DNA of 64,000 nt from assembly GCA_900074885.1 (NCBI GenBank), contig FJUW01000005.1, positions 526,242-590,241 of the forward strand. The letters run 5' to 3'. This document shows, one piece after another, positions 35,245-47,201 of this stretch (its first letter is position 1; each line of letters starts with the position of its first letter). The notes under the pieces are model-generated. The model ran no database searches, had not been told where the DNA came from, and saw only the letters and a list, made by a program, of their open reading frames with translations. The stretch comes from Rhynchosporium graminicola (lineage: Eukaryota; Ascomycota; Leotiomycetes; Helotiales; Ploettnerulaceae). A program made the position numbers and the translations under genes.

Positions 35245-38200
35245 TCAATAGTAATCATCGTCCTCCGTCCCATCTCCACTTCCACTCCCACTTGCCCCAA
35301 AGTAACTCTGATCAATCTTGAAAATCCACTCGACCTTCTCTCTTTCACTCCGCGTCTTGAACAGCCAGGTGTTATCGGTACCATAAATTGCAAAGACTCG
35401 ATCTTCATCATTTGCCTGCGCTCTACCACGTGCATTCACAGCGCCGCCATCGCGTCGTAATAGCCGGGCAATTTGCGGCTGATGATCGACGCGAGAGTTA
35501 CGGAGAGAGACTATACTGACTTCTTCTCCATCGGGAACGGAGTGGATGTGCATGTATGGACGGCGAAGCTCAATGAAGCGACGTACCCAGCGGGAGGAAT
35601 CGGTCGAGGGTGTGAGGAGGTAGCCGCCTTTTAGGACCGTAGGGTTCTTGGGTACTTGAGTGATTGAGGCGAGGAGGCTAGGTGAGGTTGGTGGTGCGGC
35701 TTGAGTGGGAGGTGCACCGTTTGTAGGAGGTTCGACGTTGGTTGGCGTAAGGATGTTGGTGATTGGGTCTTGGCAGAGCTTCCATAGCTTGATGTATTTT
35801 TCGAGGACTTTCTTTTCATCTTCGGAAATTGTTGATTCAAGGGTTTCTTCTTCCACTGGCGGAGTGTCGCCATTGGAAGTGGGTGGAGCGGATATCGCAG
35901 GGAAAGTGATGCGACTGAAAATTGGCCGTGCTGCTTCAATTTCTGCATGCCGCTGCTTCCTCCTCTTCGCTGCAATATAATCCCGGATCAAACTCACACC
36001 TCTCGGAGTCCAACTTGTTAGGCCTTCCTCACCCTTGACAAAATCATTCTGAGTATTCATCCGCCACAAATCACCGGCTCTTTTTACCGGCGTCGGACGG
36101 AGTGCGACAGAGAATATCCCGGATGTAGAATGCACGACCCGCACAGTCTGCCATAACGATGCAAACATCGAGGTCGACCTCACATAAGAACGAGACAAAA
36201 TTTGGCCGCAGACATCGATGGAAAAAATCATCAGGTCAGCAAGTTTTGGTGATGAAACATCCCAGGCGAGAGAAATCTGGACCTTGTACTTGTCGGGTGT
36301 TACGCGATCAAGGAGAAGAGATTCGTGTGCGCTGGAGTCCCATTGTCCGATGATAGTGACGTTGCTGGTACCGTTGGCGTTCTGTTGGACCTTCGGCTTT
36401 ATGACTAGCTTCAAAGGTATTTCGGGAGACGATGATCTGAGATCAGGTGTTTTCCCAACATGATCAACGAGTTGCACTCGACCGACTCGGAGGCCGGAGA
36501 CGTCATCCCAAGGAAGTGCATCACCGGAGCTGTGAGTAAGGTTGATGACGATACGCCTTTGGAGGCCTTGATGAAGTTGAAATGAGCCCTTGTCCAAATC
36601 GCTTGTCTGAAGCACTTCAACTGGTAAGTATTCGCCATTCTCAGCAAGCTCATGTATCTGTATCCGAGCAAATAAATCGTGTTTCTCTTCCGTGTGGAAC
36701 TGAGACTCCGCTATCCGAGCATTCTTACGCTTCTGTTTCGGCCTTACGACATTGTCGCGCATGTCATCCCAGCTTAGTAGCTTGTCGAGGTGCATCGAGG
36801 ATACCTTTGCGAAGATAGCAACACGAAGGCAGACATTGGTTGGCCCAAACATGGGCACACTCATACTGTGAACACTTTCGAATCGGATTGGTCCCTCATC
36901 GAAGTCTTTGATCATCTGGGTTGTCGTGACTCCACCTTCTGCCGAGGTACCAGGAAGGAAAAGCTGAGCATGTACCTCGGTACCTTCTCTCTCAGCAAAT
37001 CCGATGAAGTCATGCATAACCACATTGAACTTGAGCGTACTCGAAGGAGCCCGAGCAGAAGATGGTTCCAAAGATAGCTTAATCATACCAATAGCGTGAG
37101 ATGTGTATGGTGAAAGCACATCAAGGCTGAAATCTTGGACGCGGCTCTCAAAGACAGCGGCTAATGGCACATCAACATCCCCAACATGCGTATATTGAGG
37201 CATGCAGGTCTCCATGAACGGATTGTCGAGTTGGAAATGCTTGAGGTACTCTGGGCGATCCATGTACTGATGCATCTGCCTCATCGATTTTACACGGTCT
37301 CGCAATTTCTCCAGACTCCAGAGATGAACGACACTGTTTCGATAATCGATAACTCGGACTCCAACGCAGGGCTTTGTCGCATCTTCTAGGAATAAGTCAT
37401 CACCTTCGCCAGAGATACCGTTTAGTACCATATCGTATGATGAGCATAGATCATGGCCGACATCAACGATCGTAAGTTGAAAGACGACGCTCTCGTCCAT
37501 TTCCTGGCTCATGATCTGGGCCTCCTTTAAGTTGGCTGCAGATTGCAAAACAGCTTCAGCCATTCTCACGTATCTGCGACCTTTCCAATGCTCAACCACT
37601 TTCTCGGCAATACGAATCTCACGCTCAGTGAGAGGTGCAGGACCCTCAACTGACCTTGGCGCCATCGACTGTAATCGTTCTTCGAACTCTTTCCTTTGAG
37701 CTTGCAGTTGCTTGAGCATATCTTCTTTCACTTCTCGAAGACTCTCCTCCATCCTTGATTTCTCCTTCCTGATCTCTTCTACCTCAACATTGGAAGCTTC
37801 GGCAGTTTTCAACTGATCCAGATATTCTTCTTTCTGTCTGTCGAGTTGAATTTGCATTTCTTCTCGTACTTCTCGCATCTTATCTTCCACTTCGCCTTGT
37901 TTTGGAGTCGATGGCATCGTTAAGGCCGTATCTAGGGAGAAGTTGTCAAGGGTTCCGTTCGATAAATACTTCTCACGTATAGGGTAGGAAGTGACCGAGT
38001 CCAAGTCATCATCCATGTTCTGGCCCGCGCGCTCAGCTCTTGCCTTCTGGACATCTTCGAAGAGAATGTTGAGCTCCTCGTCCGTAAGGCCAGCGATCTG
38101 TTTGTCGGGACCAAGTATAGCACTGGCAGCTTCTCGCCTCGCGAAAGACCAGTCAGAATCTCGGCCTCGTTGAGAGGACATCGGCGAATCCGGCCGAGTC

Positions 38201-40214
38201 CCATCCCAATCTGCTTCTGACATGGCTTTGCTATAAGACCTTTCATGTCCAGGTCTTGGACTTGGCGACGGCGAGACCTTCTCAAAGTCACCCATCTGGT
38301 TAGCAATTATTGAGTGTCTCAGCGAACTCTGCTCGGCTCTTTCTGCCCTTGCTTCCATAGGATGATTGAATCGGAAAATGTGGAAGTCTCCAAGGATGAC
38401 ACGATAACCACTCCGTAACCGTTTCGGCTCCTCTATTCGTTTTCCGTTGACCATAACAGCTGCACCCGGACTGGGTACTAGTGTGACAACATTATCGGCG
38501 TTCTCGAAAGTGCAATGCTCATCTAAGATGCGAGTTCCGTTCAATCGAATTTCGGAAACGTGCTCCCCGACTGTATCGACATTACCCACTGTTGTCGTTC
38601 CAGGCTTCAGATTATATACCAAACATTCGGCCAACAAGGGATCATCAGACAAATTGACCAAATGGGGCATCTTTTTCGGCGTATGTAAGCCCACGAATCC
38701 CTTCTCGATACTGATACCCAGTTCCTCAAGAGCAGCTTCTCGCTCCTTATGGATTTCTTCTGTTTTTTGCAATTTCTGCTCCCAGGTCTGGTTAAGGTCC
38801 GAATACAATTTCTCACTTTGATTCAGCTGTTCGGCGATTTCGGCTTTCGAGACTTTCTTGACAGAACCATCGGCTTGTACGATGCTGACAATCTGTTTGT
38901 CCAGAGGCGTTCCTTCGGCATAAACTTCTTCTGTTCCACCACCGCCGCCACCACTCAATTTCCCTCGGAGAGCTTCCAGCTCTTCTTTCAGTTCCCTGAT
39001 CATCCTAGCATTCGCGTCTTCGTTGACCACAGCATGATTCTTGATCCTCTTGGCACTGTCCGCGTATCTGAGTGTACTTAAAGTCTCGTCGAAATTGATA
39101 TCCGCAGGACTGATGGCTGCAATCATGGCCGTCATACTGTTTCCTCCCAACGAATCTTTCAATAGCCATGTCAAAACACTGTCTCTGTAGGGAACCTGTC
39201 CCATCGATTTACCTCCCTTCTTCTTCTTGCCTTCTGAAAGATCTGCTAGTGCAGCAATAACTCGACCAAGTGTTGACAGAGACCGATTAATTTCAGCACC
39301 TTCCTTCAAGCGAGCTCCGGTTGCACCCGTAGATTGTGCTCTTTCTGAACCAGCCAAATCTACAAGACTGATCTTTGCGACTTTCTCCAGAGACATCTTG
39401 GTGTCCGTGTCGTATCGTTTTTGCGTGAGAGTGAGAGTGAAAACCGCATGACTTCTACTACTGGTCTCGTTCATGTTCGTGGCCGCGACTGTTCTCGCTT
39501 TGTTGCCTTCGTCCATCAAATGCTCAATCTCATTGAAGCTACCGGCGACCAACTTTGCCAAATCTTCCACATAAGGACCTGTAGATGGATGTTCTCTGAC
39601 TTTCAAATTCCCCTTTGTAGATGGGTTCAACAGGTCCCTGACCCTCTCATTGTAAATCTCCAGATATGACACTTCCACGGTAAATTTGACATTCTTATCC
39701 TTCGACTGCATCTGCGATATCCTCTCGAACATGTCCTGGCAAATCTTCGGAACCACACCTGCCTCCTTCCCATATCCCATCATCGAATACGATTTTCCGG
39801 ATCCGGTTTGTCCATAAGCAAAAATACAGTTATTGTATCCTTGAAATGCATTGTCCAGCAAAGGTTTCCCAAGATCTTCGTGCAGGTCGTCTTGTCCGGC
39901 ATAGTTCGGATCGCTTTTGTCGAAAGACCAGTATGATTTATCGAATGCGAAGACCTTCTGCCCGACATCCTTTGCTCCTCCCTTCCCGCTGCGCATTCGT
40001 TCTTCGGCATCTGGTGGTGGTACGAGGACCGTTTGCGCGCCTTCCATTTGGACAATACATGTTGCTCCGCGGTCGAGTTCTGCAGGGAATTATGAGCATT
40101 TGGGGGCAGAGATTGAGGGGTTGTCTCTCGGAATAGTTGAGGAAACATACCTCTGCCGTTGAAAGGACGACATCTCACCACCACCTTGATATTTCCTCCG
40201 CCTTGGGGCGGCAT
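35245..40214 (-). CDS. Kinesin-3 family motor (Unc104/KIF1A type)
   Basis: Two exons (40151-40214, 35245-40079) give 1632 residues. The N-terminal motor begins VVVRCRPFN. The P-loop GQTGSGKS lies at about 111-118, switch I contains SSRSH and switch II is DLAGSE. A lysine-rich loop-12 insert (EGKKKKGGK) is a hallmark of kinesin-3. An FHA domain follows at about 525-630, then short coiled-coil segments (about 740-830), a kinesin-associated middle region, and a C-terminal PH domain (about 1480-1610, GGYLLTPSTDSSRWVRRFIELRR). This order is diagnostic of Unc104-type vesicle and early-endosome carriers that move toward microtubule plus ends in hyphae. The length is normal for fungal Unc104. The start ATG gives the conserved GGNIKVVVRCRPFNGR leader, and the intron falls just after it, as is common in filamentous fungi. 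Confidence 0.95.
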
Positions 40215-42661
40215 CTTTGCGTGTATTGATGCCTACCAATCCCCCAGTTGTGTTCCTGGTCGTCAGGCCTCTTCGTCCCTCGAGTCTCCGCGCTCTCCGG
40301 AAGATGTTTATTATTCAGACCTTGATCTAGCGGTACAATGTATGCGGTTCGAATTCGTATCATTGGGGATAGCTTCGTGGATTTTCTCAGCCCGGGACAA
40401 TCATATTATTGACTTCGTTGTCCGCGTGTCCAGGGGGAAATGGGTGAATAAGTGCAGTATCTACCACAATATATGACGTGCTGCTCGAGTACAGGATTTG
40501 CGGTTGATGCCAGAAATTAAGGAATATAAAGTCACAGTTCCAGCGATAGTAATGAAATATTTGCTAGTGGTCGCAAGATCAGTTTGGACGTAGACCAATT
40601 GTTGATTTTGGTCGCGCCAACCACCGCGTCCAGAGTCAACATCTAAATGATCCCTCCGAGTTCAAATTAATAGCCCCCTGTCATTCATGCATGCAGGCCA
40701 GATTTACGTAAGCTGTGAAGCTGTCAGGTGATCGGGGAAGCTTCGGCTTCATTCGAGCACAATCAAAACAAACCTCATATGTTCCATATCTTTCAAATCC
40801 ACGATGATAAAACGGGGAGGGCAGATGTCGTGAGTCTGGATAATCAGGTGCGTCGTTGCTTCTCACCTGCGTTGGAGGGTAGTGATCTTCACAAGACACG
40901 CATTATGAAAATCGGCCTATTTCGAAAAAGCACTTATGATATCCGAACACGGACCTTATTTACTTGTGTGGATATCTAAGCGTCTTCTTCATCTTCGAGA
41001 AGCTAAAAGCCGTTGACCTGGTGGTAGAATTTTGGTGTTTTATTATACTTAATATCGGTGCTAGTACTATTTGCAGGAGCCAGTTTATCTTGATTTTCAG
41101 AAAGTCTAGCTATATTAAAAGCGTATCGATCGAGACTCGAGTCTTCTACCGCTCGCGATAATCTGCTTCTTCGTCGTTAGAGAGCTACTTTACTAAATCA
41201 CTACTATTCTAGTATTATAAACTCTTGTTAATCCTAATATGAGCGAATTAATATCCAGCGTGTGATAAGCATATACTATATTCGATCCCCTTAACGATCA
41301 CTACTATTACCCTCGTCGTAAATAACCAAAACCAAGCCAAGTCCGCTGTAAGCGAAAAGTTAACGACTATGAACGAAGCAATCTCAAACCTTGCGAGCCC
41401 AAGTCCTTAAACACAGCCTCAGCGAACATGCGCTGATATTGAAACATGGAACTTTTCTTGATGCAGTTTAAACCTGTAAGAGACTCACTCTTGGGGCGCG
41501 TTCTTTCTACTCAACGAGTCAATGCAGAACTTCGTCACATTTATATAACTTGTCCTTGACTGTAACTATCAAGAATACAACTTGCTGTTACTTTCCCCAA
41601 ATATAGCCACAATTTGCTTCTATGATACGAGAAATGGCTTCTTGACTTGCCATCTGCCTCAGTTTTATCCATAGCCACATGCACATGCACAAGCTATTAA
41701 ATCTTCATCTCACACAAGTCAGTCATATCCCCAAATCAAATACAAGCGAGCCCAATAGAGAAAATCTCCAAACTCGAAATTCCTCGACCCAGGCATCAAT
41801 ATCGCAAAGCCAGAAAACACATGTAAAAATGCAACCAACCAAGCTCTACGCAGCCTATAATACCAGAAATTTTCTCCCTCCCCTGCCTCCTTTCAAGCTT
41901 CCAGCTTTGGACAAAAATATAAAGTAATAACCTCTACAGCTGGTTGTACTGTACCGCGCGTGATCTCATCCCGCTCACATTTCCTTGCGACAAGTCAATG
42001 ATTGCGACTTCGGCTCTTTCGAAGAACATAATGACATACAGATCGAATCCTCTTCTCCCTCTAATACCAGCTACATATATAAATGCCCCTTCCCCGAACC
42101 GCTATCTGCCTCACTCAACTCTACTCCTCTCTAGTTTTGACAGGGTCGTTGTCCATCATCAAAACGTCGACTTCGGCTTCCGGTCTTCTTCCCATTCTGC
42201 CATTCTCGGCATTTTTTGGTCTCCGGGTACAGTCTCCGCTCCTATCCTCGTCCAGCAGATATCTGTCTCGTTCCGTTCTGTTCAAGCCCCATCATTCCGG
42301 GGGAAATGAGAGCTAAGCTTCAAACCAGTACTGAAGGGTGGCGATCAGGAGAGTGGATACCATAGGGGATTACTCGAGAAAGCCCTTGATCTGGTCATAG
42401 GAGTATAATGTTTAAACCTAATCAATACCGATAACGGTGTTCTTTGCGGGAGCTGGGATCCTTGAATCTTGGAAATTCTAGTGTCTTTCAAGCTTATCGA
42501 TCAAGACTTGTCTCTCCTACCGCTTGCGATAATCTGCTAGTTTGTCGTTGAAGAGCCACTAATCCAAATCACCAATATTTCAGCATCGTTCAGTCGCTCC
42601 AGTCCTGACATGAGCGAATCAATATCCAGCGTGTGATAAGCATGTACTGTACTCGATACCC
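40215..42661. other. Intergenic, 2.4 kb, with a diverged direct repeat
   Basis: Promoter of the kinesin gene at the left. At 40995-41310 lies an AT-richer, diverged copy of the 3' flank of the Zn2Cys6 gene. No intact gene is seen; plus-strand frames at 41679 and 41944 are unsupported. Confidence 0.5.
40995..41310. repeat. Diverged duplicate of the 3' end of the Zn2Cys6 gene
   Basis: Aligns in the same orientation with 42365-42685. Shared words include tatccagcgtgtgataagca, 'gataatctgct', 'cccttaacgat' and 'tcgatc.agact'. This copy reads AT-richer, with many C/T and G/A differences, and contains the equivalent of the last few codons and stop of the gene. Confidence 0.8.
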
Positions 42662-42685
42662 TTAACGATGATCACCATTACCCAC
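42365..42685. repeat. Source copy of the duplicated 3' flank
   Basis: 3' untranslated region and terminal codons of the Zn2Cys6 gene, matching the diverged copy at 40995-41310 about 1.37 kb away in direct orientation. Confidence 0.78.
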
Positions 42686-44882
42686 ATCAAAAGTAGGCGC
42701 CAACACATCAAAGAATCCTATCGGCAAGTAATTCTTGTCGTAGAACGGTAATTCGCTCCCAGACCAAGCGAACGAAGAGTAATCAACCGGGTAGTCGTAC
42801 CCAGTCTGATCAGTCTGATCTCTCCCTTGTCTCGATTCTGGGATATGCTGAGCATGGCTCTGCTCATGTTCTTCCCAAGCCGTAAATCGATCAAGCATCT
42901 TGGTGAGGCCTACTGCTATGTGGCCTGTCAGATGTCTTTCACCGGCCCGCACCTCAGTCAGGAGTGTGATGATTCTGGTGACGAGATCGCGTACTAGGAC
43001 AGGATCTGTCCCGATCTTGAAATATCCCCATTTCTGATGTACTTTGAGGAGGAATACAGCAGAGTATGTGATCATGGTCGACAGATAGATAGGCACACCC
43101 ACAACAGACGTCCTCACATCCATATCTTCAAGCACCATCTGAAGGATTCCCATAGCGCAATTTATAGCTGTTCCTACGAGTTCTCTTCTATCCGGTATGA
43201 GGTCTGAGGGATGGGTCATGCCGCGCAGAGCGAGGGCGCCGACTTGTAGTTTTCCAAAGTTTAGATGCAAGATTACGCCTTTAGCTGGATAAGAGAGCAC
43301 GTATCTATTTGGTGCCAAAAGGGGCTCCCATTTTATTCTCCAGGAATCTAGATCGATGTTGAAGTGTCTCAGGCGAACCAAGCTCTCTTCAGATAACGTC
43401 TGCTGAATATCTGCTCCGAAGGTGTTATACACCCTCGTCAAGATGAGAAATAAAGCGACTTGACTGTGCAGCCTCAAGTCGGCTTGTGTGATTGTTGGCA
43501 GCTCAAGGAAACGCTCGTGGTGCGTTATGATTTCATTTTCGTGGATCACGGGAGGTCGACCGTAAGCGATGCTGAAGTGGTGATCGCAGACGTACTTGAT
43601 CATTTCAGTATGGTAGAAATACGATGTACTGCGCTCGGAATCAGGATCAACTAAGGAAACTGATCCTGATCCGCGATCAATAAGACTTTGAGGGTGGAAA
43701 AAGTACATACGAGGAAGTACCATAACCTAGCACCTTCAATATGTTCTTGGGATCCTCGAATGGCGCGAGAGTAGCTTTGGTGGAGATTAAGCTCGGTTGC
43801 TATACGGACTGCGTGGCCTGAGAGTTTCCCTAAAGAACGATCAGTGACTTACATACAGTGTTCCTATTTTTGGTAGTGCTTACAACTCACATCGGAAAGC
43901 CAAAAGGCTCCGATACACAGACCTCGGATACCATCTAAGACATGGTAACGTTCAAACATCGAATCACAAACAAGGGCTATGAGTTCCGCATAACAAACAT
44001 CAAAGGTCTTTCCCCGTCCTGGAATATGTAGAGCCGTAACGCTTAGAATGGCGGCAAGTAGTAGACTCGAAGACTGGCGCACAGAGGCCAGGTTTTCATG
44101 GACGAGGGCAATGCCACCCCACAGATAGTGGTTCAAAGACGTGCTAAAAATGTGAAAAAGCTCTTCCGCCTCGGCTTCAGAGACTTTGCCTTTCGATATA
44201 AAATCCTCAACTACTCTCGGTCCAGATTTTGCATTCGGATTACTTCTGAGATTTCGTAACCTAGTAACTTCGTATAGACTTCCCATAGGTGCGGAGACAA
44301 GTGTGTCGTCAATTTTGCTGGGTTCTGGCTCCAGGGAATGTTCTCTCGTCATGGCCATTGCTGCCGTTCTCGATAATCTTGGCTCGATAGTCGCTTGTAA
44401 GCGTTCTGCTACAGATTTCGGTGAGACAACTTGGCTGATTTCTCGATTTTGATCGGTGAATGTCTCTAGAGATGGGAGTTCCAGAACACTTAGTATCTTA
44501 GCCACCGCACGCTGCAAATATTGCGAGTTTTCTTCCATGGTCGTTCTCCATCTATTGAGAGTCAGTCAAGATTCACATCCACATGCACATCCCATATAAT
44601 TATCTATAACCATGTACTAAGATAGGTAACCTACTCCGTCCCCTCCTCCAACAAGCTCTGCAAACTCTTATTCACAATACACTTCAACCCCTTCCTCTCA
44701 CATCTCGTACAAATCGCCTTCTCTGATCCTACATCACACTTGATCTTCCTCGCTTGGCACTCCGTACATGCATGTACCTTCCGTGAAATCTTGGGTGGAC
44801 GGCCATTGTTTGATGGCTCACCGGCGCCCACGTGACTGCTTGAAGAGGGGGACTCATCGATTGAATGTCGTGCTCGTTTCAT
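42662..44882 (-). CDS. Zn2Cys6 transcription factor, PrtT-like
   Basis: Four exons (44635-44882, 43884-44551, 43711-43829, 42662-43594) give 655 residues, all phases consistent. The binuclear zinc cluster is complete: Cys 39, 42, 49, 58, 61 and 68 (C-x2-C-x6-C-x8-C-x2-C-x6-C), preceded by basic residues RPPKISRK. It is followed by KSLQSLLEEGTEW. The middle region has the fungal regulator segment FWLSDVSWKLSGHAVRIATELNLHQ, then the acidic motif YVCDHHFSIAYGRPP. This set is characteristic of the PrtT-type regulators of secreted proteases, so that assignment is reasonable but not proven. The exon 2 donor is GTAAGC at 43883 rather than the upstream GTGAGT, because only it restores the frame. ATG 44882 is the first in frame. 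Confidence 0.88.
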
Positions 44883-45989
44883 CCCCACAATCCCCGACTA
44901 TATGTTCTGGAAGCGTAATGGAAGTGTTGAATTGGCGAAGACCAGCTAGAGGCGATTGACTGGCATGTCTAGGCTCGAGAGATTCACGGTCAAAATACCG
45001 AGAATAGGTAGGTGTGCGAAGATCACAGCCTGCAGCTAGTGCAGCAATAGTAGTCAACAACGGCAAGATGACCGAGACTATTGAAGGTATCATGGAAAAT
45101 ATGTGCCACACGCAGGGTTTTAATCAAGTCCGCAAACTTATTTCTATTGTATTTGACAATGAGAGGAAGAGGAGAAAGGCGCAAGAAGTCCGAGTCAGTA
45201 GAACGTCCGTGAGAGGGAGGGGTGGAGGAGATATTAGCTTCCCTTCCCCCACCTTCAGGTCCGCCTTGGCATTTTCTGGGCAACATTGGAATTGACATTT
45301 CTTGTAAACTCTAAATAGTTTAATTGTACTTGGTTCAACTTCTCAAATCACATGCTTCATGAACCCTCCTTCGCTAGCAAGTTTTCATTCATCTCGATGT
45401 TTACTCCGGTTACGACATGATCATATGATCAGATGTGATTTCTGTTGGTATTTCTCTTGATTGATCATCTGAGACTCTAGCTATCAGACTACCTGTCTGT
45501 TATGCTCCGTCGTAGCCCGCATGAGTCTGATGAGCTCTCTTCTCCTCTAAAGAAGAGAGTATCACAAATCATCCTCGTAACTTTCCCATCAACACATCGC
45601 ATCGCATAGCAGTCGTCTTGGCTTGCTAGCTTCCATCTATCGTTCGTCCGGCAGACGCAACCAAGGGCAAAAGAACTTTTGGCATCCCGGAACGGGAAGA
45701 ACAAGTCGAACGCATTTTTTCTTCGGTCGTACCGCAGAGATAAAGCAATCGTAAAAGGAAAGGAAATCGAGAAGAAAGGTAATGTTTAGTTATACAAAGA
45801 AGGCCGGCTGTTTGGTGAAAGCTGGTCATCGTCAAATCCTCAATCTCTGTCTGCAAGCCACCCTTTCCAAAGACTGTTCGGGGTATCGTATCTCGTCATC
45901 GTCCTGCATGCATATCATCCTTCGGAAGTGTAGATTCTCCAACGCCCGTGAGTCGTCGGTCCTCAGTGTATCTGCCCGAGTTGGAGACT
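44883..45989. other. Intergenic, 1.1 kb
   Basis: Promoter of the Zn2Cys6 gene and 3' flank of the zinc-knuckle gene. Frames here are short and unsupported. Confidence 0.5.
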
Positions 45990-47201
45990 TTAGTTTGGGC
46001 ATTGGGCCTGAACGTGACCTGGCTGCTTGCACTTGTAGCAGGTACGCTCGTTGTTGTTCTCAACAGGGCAATCTCTGGAGAGATGTCCAACCTCACCACA
46101 GTTGTAGCACTTCTGGCCTTGGGTGCAGTCACCTAGAGTTTGTTAGGAAAGGGTCCGAGGAGGGAGAGTATAAACGCACGGGACATGTGTCCGTATCCTC
46201 CACAAGAGTAGCAAGTCTGTCCACCTTGTCCTCCGGCACCACCACCGTATCCTCCTCGTCCTCCGTATCCTTGATTCCCACCAAATCCACCCTGGTTGCC
46301 ACCGTAGCCGCCGGCCTCAGGGCAATTACGGGCAATGTGACCGATCTTGGAGCACTGGCAAAGTGTCAGAGGAGTCCAAGAGCATACGGAAAAACGTGCA
46401 TACCTTGTAGCACTCTTGGGATCCACCACCTGATTGGAATCCACCACCACCACGTCCGGCTCCCTCAGCAGCTGGGTTCTGGCAATCGCGGGAAATGTGA
46501 CCAGGTTGGCCGCACTTGTAGCATGTCTTGTCCTTTGGTCCATCAGGGCATTCACGGCCTAAAGATTGTCAATACAATGTTGTGTTATTGTCAAATTAGA
46601 ACGTACTCATGTGTCCCTCGCCTTTGCAGAAAATGGAATCAGTCTCATCTCTTCAGCACATCAGATTGTCGTCACTCACCGCCACAGTTGTAGCTATGTC
46701 AAGTCAGTAAGTAGTATTGGAACGCTGTAAAGAAACTTACCACTTGGCTGGGCCACGGGTTGGGCAATCACGGGCCTAGAAAATTAGTAAAGGGATTACC
46801 ACTATCAAGGAGAGGATCGTACTTGGTGAGAAGCATCGCCACCTAGATAGAGAATGTCAGCTGGAGGTCCCTCACATTGGTTTAGAGTTGTAGGATGCGA
46901 AGTGAGGCAGCGTCACATATGAGTTTGGCGTTCGTGTGCCCGGTTTGTATATTCCTCTATCCCAGAAGCAAATCTGACTGCTGAGGTGTGATTGGAAAAA
47001 CAAGTCGTAGCAGGTACTTCTGTTCGAAGCATTGCCAATATCTGCAGCGCACATTGCTGTGCGAGGTGCGAGGGGTATATGGTACAGTTCGAGGTGGTGG
47101 AGGTTCGAGATCCGCGAGTAATGAAGGCAAAAATGAAGAAGGCCTGGTCACTCACAGTTGTAGCATCCGCGAGCAGGGGGAGCAGATCCGTAGGAATCCA
47201 T
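45990..47201 (-). CDS. CCHC zinc-knuckle RNA-binding protein (Gis2/Byr3/CNBP type)
   Basis: Eight exons (47156-47201, 46823-46842, 46741-46775, 46680-46693, 46607-46621, 46404-46558, 46180-46354, 45990-46132) give 200 residues in perfect phase. It is made of seven C-x2-C-x4-H-x4-C knuckles, e.g. [14 protein letters not shown] and [14 protein letters not shown], with a Gly-rich RGG-like linker between knuckles 4 and 5. Homologues bind mRNA and single-stranded nucleic acid and act in translation and stress responses. Exons 2-5 are micro-exons of 20, 35, 14 and 15 nt, so knuckles 1 and 2 exist only after correct splicing. The first intron is long (307 bp). Confidence 0.93.
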
